A stretch of 64,000 bases of DNA, taken from contig JAKJXP020000066.1 in NCBI GenBank assembly GCA_022225965.2, positions 62,001 through 126,000 of the forward strand. Direction: 5' to 3'. The notes under the pieces are model-generated. The model was not told the DNA's origin. It searched no databases and worked only from the letters and a program-made list of their open reading frames with translations. The DNA comes from Diatrype stigma (lineage: Eukaryota > Ascomycota > Sordariomycetes > Xylariales > Diatrypaceae). A program made the translations under genes and the position numbers. Shown piece by piece: positions 46,463 to 57,717 of the stretch (positions within the stretch are counted from its first letter, which is position 1; each line of letters begins with the position of its first letter).

Positions 46463-47431
46463 CTACGCGGTGACTTTCGAGAGTCGCACCAGATCTTTAG
46501 CATGCAGGGGGTCCTTCTCAAACCCTCCGATGACCTGATCAAGCAAGACTTTTGCCAGGCCAACAGTAGATATACCAGGGGCTCCTATCATAAGCCTCGC
46601 TATCGGCGCCAGGACGTAGGTTTTTAGGGGCTCGTCTGGGGCGTAAATCATCGCTGGTCTAGCCGCGGCGGCCTCGATGCCTTCATGCTCGGACGCGAAT
46701 TGCAGAACGTGATTTTCACACTCGCCCTAGATATGTTCCATTGCGTTACTGATGAGCCATCATTCGTTGATGGTCCGGATTGTGTATCATAGAGGAAGGT
46801 TGGAACGGAACAGCTTCGGGGGAAAAGCGTCGTTATTAACTCACCCGCATCAGATCATACTCCGCCCGCGTCACGTTTTCGTCCTTCTTCGCCGTCATCG
46901 ACAGCTTCTTGGTCTGGTCGCGATCAGCGGTTTCGCCGCAGACGTACAAGAAGCGGAAGGGTTTCGCCGGGCCCGCCTCGTACATGGCCTTCATGCCGGC
47001 AATTGTGCAGGTGTCGCAAACCCGCTTCAGTTCGTCCCGGTCCATGGTGGTCGCTGTGCCCGGGCTGATGCCGACGGTCCTGCATGGGCCATATATCAAT
47101 ATCTTGCGCTCAAGTGGGGTCGATGCCCAGAGGAGAAAAAGGAGAGAAAGAAAAGAAAGGGGCAAAATGGAGCAGGATCTTATCATACTACCCACCAAAT
47201 ACAAGCGCCGGCACCGGCAAACTCCTTCTTCACATGGTCAGGATACTGCCCGTAGTCCTCGATGCATACGTTGTGTAGCTTGGCGGCATCGGCACTGTTG
47301 GCCAGCCCCTCGGGTACGGGAACCGGCTTGCGGGCTAGAGCTATCACCGACGAGATCTCCTTGCGTCCCAGGCTCTGCCGGACGACTTCCTTGGCGACGT
47401 AGCCAGTCGCGCCTGCTACGATGAGCTTCAT
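46463..47431 (-). CDS. NmrA-like / atypical SDR NAD(P)-binding protein
   Basis: Three exons: 47431-47196, 47079-46845 and 46726-46463, with GT-AG introns of 116 and 118 nt; 244 residues after splicing. The N-terminus MKLIVAGATGYVAKEVVRQS is a Rossmann beta-alpha-beta with the GATGYV dinucleotide-binding motif (7-12). Later family features are WTVGISPGTATT at the first splice junction, PFRFLYVCGETADRD, and EAAAARPAMIYAPD close to the C-terminus. Such proteins bind NADP or NAD and act as reductases, epimerase-like enzymes or redox sensors. The catalytic Tyr-Lys pair of classical SDRs is not obvious, so it may be an atypical member. The gene reads toward the MFS gene and is divergent from the FAD oxidase gene 1.5 kb away. 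Confidence 0.82.
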
Positions 47432-48891
47432 GGTAGTTCGATAGATAGGCTGATAAGGTTCCTGAACCACTGCAATTTGTGTGTACGGGACAGACAGTCA
47501 CATAGAAAGGTTCAATGAATATTCACTGCCAAAAACCTGATAGGTACGCGGTCCAGGCGGATTGTAGCTAATGAGCTTGGCGGCCGAAGCTGTAGCTTTA
47601 TAAGGTGGTGGCGGGGCAACCATCACGGCGCCCCAGGGGCCAGAGCGGCACGGCCGCACATCTCGGGGTTGTAACTCTTCCGTGCTTATGCCGGGGTCTA
47701 ACGTCTTTTAGTTTGGAAGGATTCGGGGTACACGTACGCCCCCTGGATAAAATCAACCTTATGATAGGGGTCAATTGGCCAGTTGGCTCAACAGAATGAC
47801 CCTTCGTTTCACTACTACCGGTACGGTACAGCAGCCTGTCACCTACGGTAAAACTCGGGAATTAGCCCCTTGCTACGGTTCACTTGGATCTATGAGCCTG
47901 GGCTAGGTTATGATCAAGTCCGAACGCAGCTGTCGTTATCACAAGATGTTGAATCACATTCTCCCAAGAGATCGTTGCTGTACATAGACCAGTCTGACCA
48001 AGGTTGGTCTGTAACAATAACACTTCTTGAATGTGAAGTCCCACACCGCTTTGAGAATAGCGGCTATCTCAAGGCAATACCTCACTGTCATAGGTATCTA
48101 TCGGTGTATATACTTAGTCGCACATACTCCGAACGTCATCAGGTATCATAGACATTTGGCACTCATACTGTAGCAATGATAATTTACCAGTCATCAATCT
48201 AATATCGAGAATTCTGAATATCCCTAGGCCATAATCGAAAGCTCAAGGAGATGTAATCGAGAGCCAATATGACGGTTTCAACGGCAACATTCAAGTTAGC
48301 CACCATTATTGTGCCCAAAATTTCCCCATGAGCGTTCCAGACAGCGACTCCATTATGCTATCATTGAACTGGAGTAGGTTTGGGCTTACACTAGCAGTGT
48401 GGTCGAAATGGAAACGATATTCCAACTGATCCATGGCAAGTTTTAGTAGAACATTGAGTCTAAATATCGCACAAGCCAGAGTGCAGGTGACAAATAATCA
48501 TAGCTGACATACTTACGAGATTCTAGAAAGGTCGCATAATTCACGATCAGAAGGTCCAGACACTTTGAGCCTATGCAGTGATGAGGCTCCAACGCCTGTT
48601 GGTGCAAGTATCAGCGAATGCATGCATTTGAATGCCCCTTGCATGGAGGGGCATTCATGTTGGTTGGCTTGGTTGATGTGTACGTAGCAAATCACATAAT
48701 CTCTCTACTTGGCCCATTTGTTTTGTCTGCGAAGGGATATCACCAGCGTAGGTCCCATGTGGCCGAGAACATTTGAGACATTGCACTTGTAATTTCTCTG
48801 GTTCCTCTTCTTTTCATAGACGTGTATATACTAACTGCAACAGTACCAATGCGAGCCCTCTCCTACATTCGACGTTGCCAACTGCGTTAAC
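47432..48891. other. Divergent intergenic region between NmrA-like and BBE oxidase genes
   Basis: About 1.5 kb that must contain the promoters of both flanking genes, which are transcribed away from each other. No gene or clear factor site is seen. Confidence 0.55.
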
Positions 48892-50573
48892 ATGGAAGTT
48901 ATAGCTGCCGTGACAGCCTGGGCGATTCACATCGTTTCCCGGAACCTTCCAGCGAGTATCGTGCCATGGGACATCCACGGCAATGGAAATGCGGCTGCAG
49001 AACTCATGGGCAGGCTCTCTCCGAGCGCGCAAGTCTACCTTCCAGGCTCCGAGGAGTTCACAGAAGCAACAACTCGATGGTCTGTTCTACACACCCCCAC
49101 TTTCCGCTTGATCATCGTACCTCACACTGAGGATGATGTGGCGGAGGCAGTAAAATACGCCAATGATCTGAATCTACCCTTTCTCGCGGTCAACGGAGGC
49201 CATGGAGCGATCTCAACTGTAGAGAAGCTACATAATGGGGTTGGGATTTGGATTAACCAGCTCAGGAGTGTTGAGATCGCGCAAGACGGATCGACAGTCA
49301 CCATCGGTGGTGGTGCTCTATCGAAGGATGTGACTGACATTCTCTGGGCCGCGGGAAAGCAGACTGGCGAGTTCCACCCCATCACAGCTACTATTTCGAA
49401 CAGCAAACTAATCTCTTACGCAGTGACTGGAGTATGCGAATGTACCAGTATCCTAGGTCCAGGACTCGGCGGCGGCCATGGCATCCTACAAGGACGCTAT
49501 GGGCTCGTATCCGACCAGTTTGTCTCAATGAATGTCGTCATGGCAGACGGAAATATCCACACCATCAGTAACGATTTGGACGCCGACCTTTGGTGGGCTA
49601 TGAGAGGGGCCGGTCACAACTTTGGCATTGTAACATCTGCTACATCGAAGATCTACGACATCCAGCATCGTAACTGGGCTTATGAGACCTTCATATACAC
49701 AGGTGATAGCATCGAGAGCCTGTATACAACCATAGTCGAGCAGTTTCCAGGCAATGATAGCCAGTCGATCGAAATTCTAAATCTATCGGTGTTTTTCAAC
49801 AACCCTGATATCGACCCAACCAGGGTATGTCCAACGACGAGCCCCCACCAATCTAGCACTCTCCACTTTCTGCCACTGTAGCTGATGAACAATACCGAAT
49901 ATAGCCACTTGTTGCATTTTATCTGTTACAGGAAGGTGTCGATGTAGTGGATTCTAAATATTCAACTTCATTCCGTGATCTTGGGCCTATCTTCACAAGT
50001 TCTACCAGGGGAAGTTATACCGACATACCAACTTGGATTGGCCAGAACAACGAATCACCATCATGCCAAAAAGCTGCACTCGCCAATGTACGGTTTCCTA
50101 TCGACCTTGAGTTCTATAACGTCACGGCTCAAAGAAAGGCGTACGAGCTTTTCGCCTCTAGAACACAAGAAATCCCGGCCCTCAACAATTCCATGTTCCT
50201 TTTTGAAGGCTATTCCATACAAGGTGTCAAGGCAATACCTAGCGAGTCATCCGCATACCCATTCCGCATGGACAATCTGCTTGTGTCCCCTCTCCTTACC
50301 TATCTGCCTACTGGAGCGGAGCTTGATGCTGCGGCAGCAAACTTCGGGGAAGACCTTCGCCAGATTCTTTACGAAGGTAGCCAGAAGAAGGAGCTACATA
50401 CTTACGTGAACTATGCGTTTGGCGACGAGGCAAAGGAGAGTTGGTACGGATATGAGGATTGGCGTCAGGACCGCCTCTCTGCTCTGAAGAGGAAGTACGA
50501 TCCGGAGGGGAAATTCAGCTTTTACGCCCCTATTCTATTGCATGATGGAACTCCCCGTCTATATCAGGAATAA
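48892..50573 (+). CDS. FAD-linked oxidase with PCMH and berberine-bridge (BBE) domains
   Basis: Modelled with three exons: 48892-49366, 49424-49824 and 49932-50573; 505 residues. The first intron (57 nt) uses a GC donor (CTG/GCGAGT) and a CGCAG acceptor; splicing turns an odd insert into the expected GKQTVTGVCECTSILGPGLG. Because 57 is a multiple of three and has no stop, the unspliced frame stays open. The second intron (107 nt) is GT-AG. The FAD-binding PCMH domain runs about residues 75-250 and contains NGGHG, whose H104 is the likely site of covalent flavin attachment, and GPGLGGGHGILQGRYGL. The BBE segment is at the end: YGYEDWRQDRLSALKRKYDP then FSFYAPI. Such enzymes oxidise alcohols, sugars or secondary metabolites with oxygen. 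The exact start is uncertain; an upstream exon with a signal peptide is possible. Confidence 0.85.
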
Positions 50574-51021
50574 TTGGGCGAATCCAGTATCGTGATAGGC
50601 TCAGCGGCAACCATCTCGGTAATTACTGTTGCGCTCTGCAACAGTCAGTATGAGCAATTATCGGGATTATGCTGCCGACATGACTTGGCATCGCATTGAA
50701 CGAACGAGACAGGCAATGAAGGTGTATGAAAGTGACATTTGTATCTTCTTCAATATATATCGTACATTGTAGACCCCACTGTTAGGTAGGGGGGAGAGAA
50801 TGAACAGAATAATTCTCGAGCCTGTGGGAGATATAGGGGAAGGAGGTGGCTCTTACATAGCCGTACAAGCCCCGTCACTAGTGAATATGTGGGATACTAT
50901 GGGTCCCTAGGACCCCCTCCTATAATAGCCCCTGACACCCACCCCCTTTTCGCCTGGAAACTGACAACACTGAGTTGATCCATTATGTAGGCAAGTACAA
51001 TGAAACAAATGTCCGGAGGAA

Positions 51022-51052
<31 letters not shown>

Positions 51053-52684
51053 GAAACTGTGCTTTAAAAACCTTTTATTTCTCTGCATCTGTTCATTCCA
51101 TACAAACGTCGTCATCTGAGATATCAAATAGCCATATAACCCAAATGCCAGTGCTATGCAAAGCCACAGAAGAGAAGAACGGAAAGAAGCAAAGCAGCTC
51201 AACGATGCCATGCATAAGATATACCTAAGTATGTTACACCAGGCCTTTCAGAAGCTACCTAGGTACTTACAGAGCTTATCGGCTTATCTATCTGTTCCTA
51301 GATGACAATATTACCTAAGAATTGAATGTGGAGTGTGGCTTGACCTTGGCAGGAAGCGGACAGTGATGACGTCACCGGAGCGTTTAGTCCAGCTGGTGCC
51401 ACAGGAGACCCTCCAACCGGGAGCTTTTAGGTTTTTGTGACGCTGATCTCATCCCAATCTTCTGTCAAGAACACAAGCTGATGCTGCCATGATCGAGATT
51501 CTAGACTGTGCGAATCGCAAAACCTGAGCTGCTAAAGAGAATAGACAGCTCTAAATGAACATGGCCGCGCTTTTCTCTTGTTCCGCTAGCTACACCCGTC
51601 CAGTCAATGGCGTCCCATGATGATTGCGTCTTCATACGTCATCTTTGCTCAATCAACAGCACATAAGGTTACCTACATTGCCTACAGCCTACCTACATAC
51701 CTCCTACCGAGGTCCCATGTATGTATGAAGTACTCAATGAGAGAGCATCATGGGGTGTTCTACCAGAAGTGCCTACCTGCCTTCTTGTAATTGCAGACGT
51801 GTTACGGCAACAACGCATGGGGTGTTTCATAGGTTGGTAGCACTGTCTTATCAAGTTCAATGTTATCACTGGGCTGCCTGGAGCTCACAACCTTGTGACC
51901 ATTGGCTGCTAGAAACCGGCCCAGCTACAGTACAAGCTTCGTAGCTGCTTCCACATATAGGTATACAATAAAGCATGTGTGGGCTGAGGTATGTAACTTC
52001 ATACAAAAGACGAATTGAATACCTAGGTACTTACATCGTACCTACTGTAGCAGTGTAGGTATGTACATATCTCCCCAGAAACCCCACTACGACAATGAAG
52101 TACGTAGCCTGTGCAAGTACCTCTTTGATCTGCCCCGTGCTTTTTGTTGCTTGTTGGGAAAGAGCGATACCTTGTAATTCTTGCGTAAGTGCCAGATGCT
52201 GTCACAAGCTCCTCAACTGTAAACAAAAGAAACAGTGACGTTATGCATTTCTTGCATTTCACACCTTTCTACCTGTGAACCTCACCTCGTACACCTCATG
52301 CACACCCAGCCAGCACCAACATATCGCTAGGCCCTCCACAATCAAGGAAAAAGGCTTCATTGATTCGCCTGAGGTTCGTCATCCCTCACCCCATCCAGCC
52401 CATCCAGCCCATCCCAATCGTCTTGCCCAGGAACAAAACCAAACACCACCCCTTCACACCCATTTCTACATACACCACCACAACTGCAGAATCCCTCCCC
52501 TTCTTACTTCCTTCCACCTTCCAACTTCAACCTGTCTGCTGGTATTTCATGCAGCAATACAGCAATACAGCAATACAGAAGCATACCAAGCATATCCTAT
52601 TCAACTAACATCCTAGTACCGCAGAGTACATCGTATTGATCCTCCCATCGGCATCATTGTCTCTAACCCGGATTGGCATTCGTC
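50574..52684. other. Intergenic region with A-rich tracts
   Basis: About 2.1 kb with no convincing gene. An A-rich tract broken by single G residues lies at 51019-51055. CT- and CA-rich sequence from 52380 to 52620 with several AGCAATAC repeats (near 52552-52577) marks the promoter of the Ish1 gene. Confidence 0.6.
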
Positions 52685-54583
52685 ATGAGATTGCTATCCA
52701 CCATACTCTCCCTCGCCTTGGCGAGTGATGCTGTCGTCGGCAGTAGCTGGTTCACCAAAGCAGGTATGTTCAACTTGTACACTCCCCTCTTCCGCACTCA
52801 AGATATCGTACTGATATCTGGTTTCAACAGCGTACAACAAGTGGCACGAGACTGAACTTGAGCGATGGCTCTCGGACCATGACATTCCCTACCCTACCCC
52901 TGCCGACCGCAAGGATCTCGAGAACCTGATCCAGAAGAATTGGGACACGTACGCCGTCTCTCCCTACAAGAACTGGGACACCGACAAGCTTCAGGCCTAT
53001 CTACAGGCCAAGGGGATTGAGACCAAGGAGGCAGCTGAGGCGAACAAGGACTCCCTGGTCGCCCAGGTCCAGTCCAGCTGGTACGAAACGGAAGACAAGA
53101 GTCAGACAGCCTGGACTAGTGTGAAAGACTGGATTCTGGACACTTGGTCTGATAGCCACTTGAAGGCCTTCGCTGATAAGCACGGCATTCCTGGTAGGGC
53201 ATCTCCCATTCACCGCACTCGTGGACTGACAAGCTGACATACTCTCCAGTCCCCCAGCCAAGAACTCGTGATACCCTTCTCCAGAAGACCCGCGCCAACT
53301 ATGAAACGGTTGCTAAGAAGGTCGGAGAGACGACTGCTTACCCAGGAAACTGGCTGTATGATACCTGGTCGGAGTCGGATCTCAAGGAATGGCTCGACAA
53401 GCATGGTTTCCCCGCCCCTCAGCCTACCACCGTAAGTCCTCACCAGCATGGTCTTCTGAAATATCCACTAACAGTGATTTTCAGCGTGACAAACTGGTTG
53501 CATCTGTTCGCCGCAATTCCCGTCTGGCGTACCTCAAGGCCCAGGAGGAGAAGAACTCCGCTTCTGCTAAGGCGAGTGCCGCGTATGCTACACTCACTGA
53601 CAAGATCATCGATGCTTGGAGTGAGTCTCAGCTCAAGGAGTTCGCCGACAAGAATGGCATCCCGGGTAAGTACAATTTGAGGACTCCGATACAATCAATC
53701 CTAATCATATGATAGTTCCTCAAAACTCCAAGACCAACGAGCTCCGTGCTCTTATCCGCCGACACCGAGCTGAGATCCTCGATGACACCGCAACCGGGTC
53801 GGCTGCGAGTGCCTTTGGTGCTGCTACTAGCAAAGCCGGCAACGAGTATGCCAAGGCTACGAACGATGCCAGCCTAGCCGCGCAGGAGGCATTCAATGAG
53901 GCTGTGAACACGTGGTCTGATACCAGACTCAAGGCCTACCTTGATGCTCGTGGCGTTCCGGTTCCTCAAGCCTCCAAGACTGATGAGCTCCGAGCTCTAG
54001 TCCGAAAGAACGCTCATAAGGCTGCTAGTGGTTTTACCGCCTGGACCTGGGATGACTTTTCGTATGAGAATCTGAAGGACTATCTTGTCAACAGTGGCAA
54101 TGATGCCGCCAAGCAGGTTGGTGAGAGTACCGGTGCTACTCGCGACGAGCTCGTCGACGCAGCCCAATCAGCCTATGCGTCAGCCTCTAGCGCTGGTGGT
54201 GACTCGTACGCCTCGGTTACCAGCTACTTGGCAAAGGCTACCGACGCTGCGAAGAGTACTGTATTCGACAGCTGGAGCGAGAGCGAGCTGAAGGCGTATC
54301 TCGACAGCTATGGCGTTGTAAGTTCCGAAGCCTGTCTTATCCTACAAACCTTTTGCTAATGACTCTCCAGCCTGTTCACCAGGGTTCTACCCTCAACTCG
54401 CTGCGGGCTGAAGCTCGCAAGCAGTCCACCTACTTCAAGTATGGTACCAACAGTCCGACCGATACTGCGTTCGCCAAGATCTCAGAAAGCGTTAAGGACA
54501 CTTACGCGTGGGTCCTGGAGCAGATTGGTGTCGGAGCTGAGGCTGCAAAGAAGAAGGCCGACAAGGCCAAGAGCGAATTGTAA
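52685..54583 (+). CDS. ish1: Ish1/Msc1-type stress protein with tandem Ish1 (HeH-like) repeats
   Basis: Six exons: 52685-52763, 52831-53193, 53250-53431, 53485-53665, 53716-54317 and 54371-54583; introns of 50-67 nt; 539 residues. A short signal peptide (MRLLSTILSLALASDAVVGS) directs entry to the secretory pathway or nuclear envelope. About eight copies of a 35-residue helix-extension-helix unit follow, with a pattern like TWSESDLKEWLDKHGFPAPQ then a basic ELRALIRR-type helix. In fission yeast, Ish1 is a nuclear-envelope stress-response protein; budding-yeast Msc1 is related and affects sister-chromatid recombination. Two introns fall at the same place and phase in different repeats, inside the Val codon of GIP/VPQ. 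The seventh unit is degenerate (DDFSYENLKDYLVNSG). The C-terminus is Lys/Ala-rich. Confidence 0.9.
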
Positions 54584-55398
54584 TTGCTACAACATACGGA
54601 CGTGTTTACGACGGAACGATGACATCGTGGACAGCCATGGCGAAGACGGCCTTGCTCGAGCACGTGGCACAAATATCTGCTGATATCTGCTGATTGCAAA
54701 AAAGCATTGATTTCGGGGTTTGCAAAGGAGTATGGTCCGGTCTGGTCAGGCTCTTGCTTCGTTGATTGCACTAGGACGATGCGCGACGGGCATGCGGATT
54801 GCTTTCTATCGGTCATGATTGATTCCCCGGTTTACTGAGATTAGTCCGCTTAATGAGAATACGCTGCTTTCCCACTTTTGTTTGCTGAGCATGTGCTGAT
54901 GCCTGATGGTAATGAAGTAAGTCTCGCAACTGATATTTCGTCACTATGCGGGGTTCAGTGGACAGTAGGCTGGACGTTAAAAGACAAAAGGTTTTAAGTG
55001 ACATCGTGGTTTTCCTAGATCGCGATATTCTTTATACAGGGACGGAGTTTGGACAAGAGATAAGAGAACCCCTGACCCTCGGCCCCGCCTACCATTGGGG
55101 TGATAACGGCTCGTATATTGCTCGCCCGAGTTGGCCTGTAATGCAACGTCGTTTATTTCAGCCGAGGAGCACCTTAAACTAGCATTGTCGCCGATGGAAC
55201 ATTCCCATATTTGACCATTGGCTTCATTACTAGATGCGGGGGAACGAGAGATACCGGCATCATGCAGACCAATCTCACATATAAGGATCTAGTATCCGGG
55301 GGAAAAGAGAGTGCCGCTCTAGTGGATGGCTTTTGCAACATGATGTTGTAGACCATAATCTTCTGCGTTAAACGAGACGCGACGAAACGTAACGTAGT
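54584..55398. other. Intergenic between the Ish1 and GH35 genes
   Basis: About 0.8 kb; no gene is seen. It contains the 3' region of the stress-protein gene and the promoter of the GH35 gene. Confidence 0.6.
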
Positions 55399-57717
55399 AT
55401 GGCGAAGCAACACATGTTAAACAGTATGCGATGGTGGTGGTGTCTTCCGGTGGCCCCGTTCCCGTTCCTGTTCCTCGCCGGCATCTTAGCAGCCACCGGC
55501 GCCGCCGTGTTTGCGGAGGGGATTACATTAGGACAACTGCAGCAGCAGCAGCAGCAGAAAGACCATGCTTTATCTCCAGGCGTTCTGACCAACAGCACCG
55601 ATGTATCGACGACGACGGCGGCGACGACGACGCAATCGGCGCCCGTCCCGGCCTTCACCTATGACCGGCACTCCTTCCTGCTGCACGGGGAACCGCACGT
55701 CCTGATCGGCGGCCAGATGGACCCGCAGCGCATCCCGCGCGCGTACTGGCGCGACCGCCTGGCCAAGGCGCGCGCCATGGGGCTCAACACCATCTTCGCG
55801 TACGTGTTCTGGAACCTGCTAGAGCCGGAGCCGGGTCTGTGGTTGACGGGCGATGCCGATGCCGATGCCGATGAGATACAGTCCAACGACATCGCCGCCT
55901 ACTTCCGCCTCGCGCAGGAAGAGGGCCTGCACGTGGTGCTCCGCCCGGGCCCCTACGTCTGCGGCGAGCGCGACTGGGGCGGGCTGCCGTACTGGCTGAG
56001 CACCATACCGGGGCTCAAAGTGCGGTCTGGATCTTCCGACGACAACGACAACGGCGCCTTCCTGACCGCGGCGCGCCGCTACCTCGCGCGCCTGGCGGCC
56101 GACCTGCAGGATCTGCAGGTCACGCGCGGCGGGCCCTTGCTGATGGTGCAGGTGGAGAACGAGTACGGCTCGTACGGGGCCGACGGCAACTACACGGCGG
56201 CGCTGCGCGACATCCTGCGCGACCTCTTCGAGGTTCCGCTGTACACCAACGACGGCGGCGTCGACTGGACCCTCGCGGGCGGTACGGTCCCGGGCGTCCT
56301 GGCCGCGATCGACGGCGATCCCGCTAGCGGCTTCGCAGCCCGCGACCGCTACGTCACGGACCCCAGCATGCTGGGACCCTTGCTCGACGGCGAGTACTAC
56401 ACCGTGTGGGCGGACCTCTGGGGGTCCAGCGAGAAGCACAACACGGCGGCGGGCGCGGGCGGGCAGGAGACGGCCGAGAAGATCGTCGCGGACCTCGAGT
56501 TCGTGCTGCGAGCCAACAACTCCATCAGCCTATACATGTTCCACGGGGGCACCAACTTCGGCCTGTCCAGCGGCGCGCTCTGGCGCGATGGCGCCGCCGC
56601 CGTCTTCACGACCAGCTACGACTACGGCGCCCCGCTCGACGAGAGCGGCCGCACCACGGACCTGTACTTTGCGCTCCGCGACACCATAGCGCGGCATGCC
56701 GCCTCGGTGACGATCCCCGAGCCGCCCGCGAACGTGCCCCTGCTGAGCATCGCGAACTTCTCGCTCGAGCCGGCCGTGTCGCTGTTCGATGCCGCCGTGC
56801 TCGGCAAGTCGTCCTACTCCGACGAAGCCCCCGCCACGATGGAGGCGCTCGGCCAGGCTTACGGCTTCGTCCTCTACGAGCACGTTGTCCCCACTGCCGC
56901 CGCCGCCGCCGATGATGATGATGATTATGAAGAGGCATCGGTCTACTACGAAGGGGTCCTGCAGCCGGGCGACCGCCCCCGCGACCGCGTGCTCGTTTAC
57001 GTCAATGGGGCGCGCGTCGGCGTCATCGACGGCACGTACGCGGCAGCCACTGAGGTCTCGGTTTCGCTAACGCCCGGCGACACGCTCGCGCTGCTCGTCG
57101 AGAACCTCGGCCGCGTCGACTACTGGTCCCGCGAGTCGGGCGACGCGTCGTACATCGCCCTCGAGGACCCCTATAAGGGCATCCGGGGTAACGTGACGGT
57201 CGGCGGCCGGGTCATCGAGGGCTGGGACATGTACTCACTGCCGGTGGATTCGCCGCCGTCTCTCACGCTGCCACGGCCGTCTTCTGGCGGAGGCACAGAC
57301 GAAATCGAAGAGGAAGAGGAAGAAGTCATTACTACTTCCTCTGCCCCCGCCGCGAGTAGTCCGCCATTCTCCTACCGCGGTACCTTCGAGGTGCCGAATG
57401 CTGCTGCTGCTATCACTGCCCCGAAAAGCAGTACTGACCCTGACCCTGACCCTGATCCCGACCCCGCTGCGCTCGACACCTTCCTCACCATCCCCGACGG
57501 CATCAAGGGCATCGTCTGGGTCAACGGGTTCTGTCTGGGCCGGTACTGGGTCGTCGGCCCGCAGCAGTCGTTGTACCTGCCGGGCGTGTTCCTGAAAGGA
57601 GAGGGGTCCAACGAGGTCGTCGTGCTGGAGCTAGAGCCTGCGGGCCCGGAGGCTCTGACGGCGTTCGGGACCGCTGAGAGGAGCTGGGGAAATCGGCCGG
57701 ATCCGGACTATCCGTGA
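55399..57717 (+). CDS. Beta-galactosidase, glycoside hydrolase family 35
   Basis: A single exon, 772 residues. A hydrophobic N-terminus (WWWCLPVAPFPFLFLAGILA) is a signal peptide or anchor, followed by a Gln/Thr-rich linker. The catalytic TIM barrel starts at FTYDRHSFLLHGEPHVLIGG and contains RPGPYVCGERDWGGLP, VQVENEYGSYG with the predicted acid/base E255, and GEYYTVWADLWG with the predicted nucleophile E332, then YMFHGGTNFG. C-terminal beta domains (DPYKGIRGNVTVGG; GIVWVNGFCLGRYW) complete the family layout. It removes terminal beta-galactose from galactosides such as pectic galactan side chains. It is shorter than the roughly 1000-residue LacA-type fungal enzymes and looks more like the GLB1 type. 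Low-complexity DADADADE and DPDPDPDPDP inserts come from hexamer repeats. In-frame Mets at codons 6 and 10 are alternative starts. Confidence 0.92.
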   Translation: MAKQHMLNSMRWWWCLPVAPFPFLFLAGILAATGAAVFAEGITLGQLQQQQQQKDHALSPGVLTNSTDVSTTTAATTTQSAPVPAFTYDRHSFLLHGEPHVLIGGQMDPQRIPRAYWRDRLAKARAMGLNTIFAYVFWNLLEPEPGLWLTGDADADADEIQSNDIAAYFRLAQEEGLHVVLRPGPYVCGERDWGGLPYWLSTIPGLKVRSGSSDDNDNGAFLTAARRYLARLAADLQDLQVTRGGPLLMVQVENEYGSYGADGNYTAALRDILRDLFEVPLYTNDGGVDWTLAGGTVPGVLAAIDGDPASGFAARDRYVTDPSMLGPLLDGEYYTVWADLWGSSEKHNTAAGAGGQETAEKIVADLEFVLRANNSISLYMFHGGTNFGLSSGALWRDGAAAVFTTSYDYGAPLDESGRTTDLYFALRDTIARHAASVTIPEPPANVPLLSIANFSLEPAVSLFDAAVLGKSSYSDEAPATMEALGQAYGFVLYEHVVPTAAAAADDDDDYEEASVYYEGVLQPGDRPRDRVLVYVNGARVGVIDGTYAAATEVSVSLTPGDTLALLVENLGRVDYWSRESGDASYIALEDPYKGIRGNVTVGGRVIEGWDMYSLPVDSPPSLTLPRPSSGGGTDEIEEEEEEVITTSSAPAASSPPFSYRGTFEVPNAAAAITAPKSSTDPDPDPDPDPAALDTFLTIPDGIKGIVWVNGFCLGRYWVVGPQQSLYLPGVFLKGEGSNEVVVLELEPAGPEALTAFGTAERSWGNRPDPDYP

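Noticed and set aside
43409..50573. Full secondary-metabolite gene cluster
   Set aside because: No backbone synthase or pathway regulator is visible in the window; only an accessory-like trio is present.
50900..50917. GGGTCCCTAGGACCC palindrome and the similar one near 61105 as ends of a mobile element
   Set aside because: They are 10 kb apart, short, and not accompanied by matching flanks.
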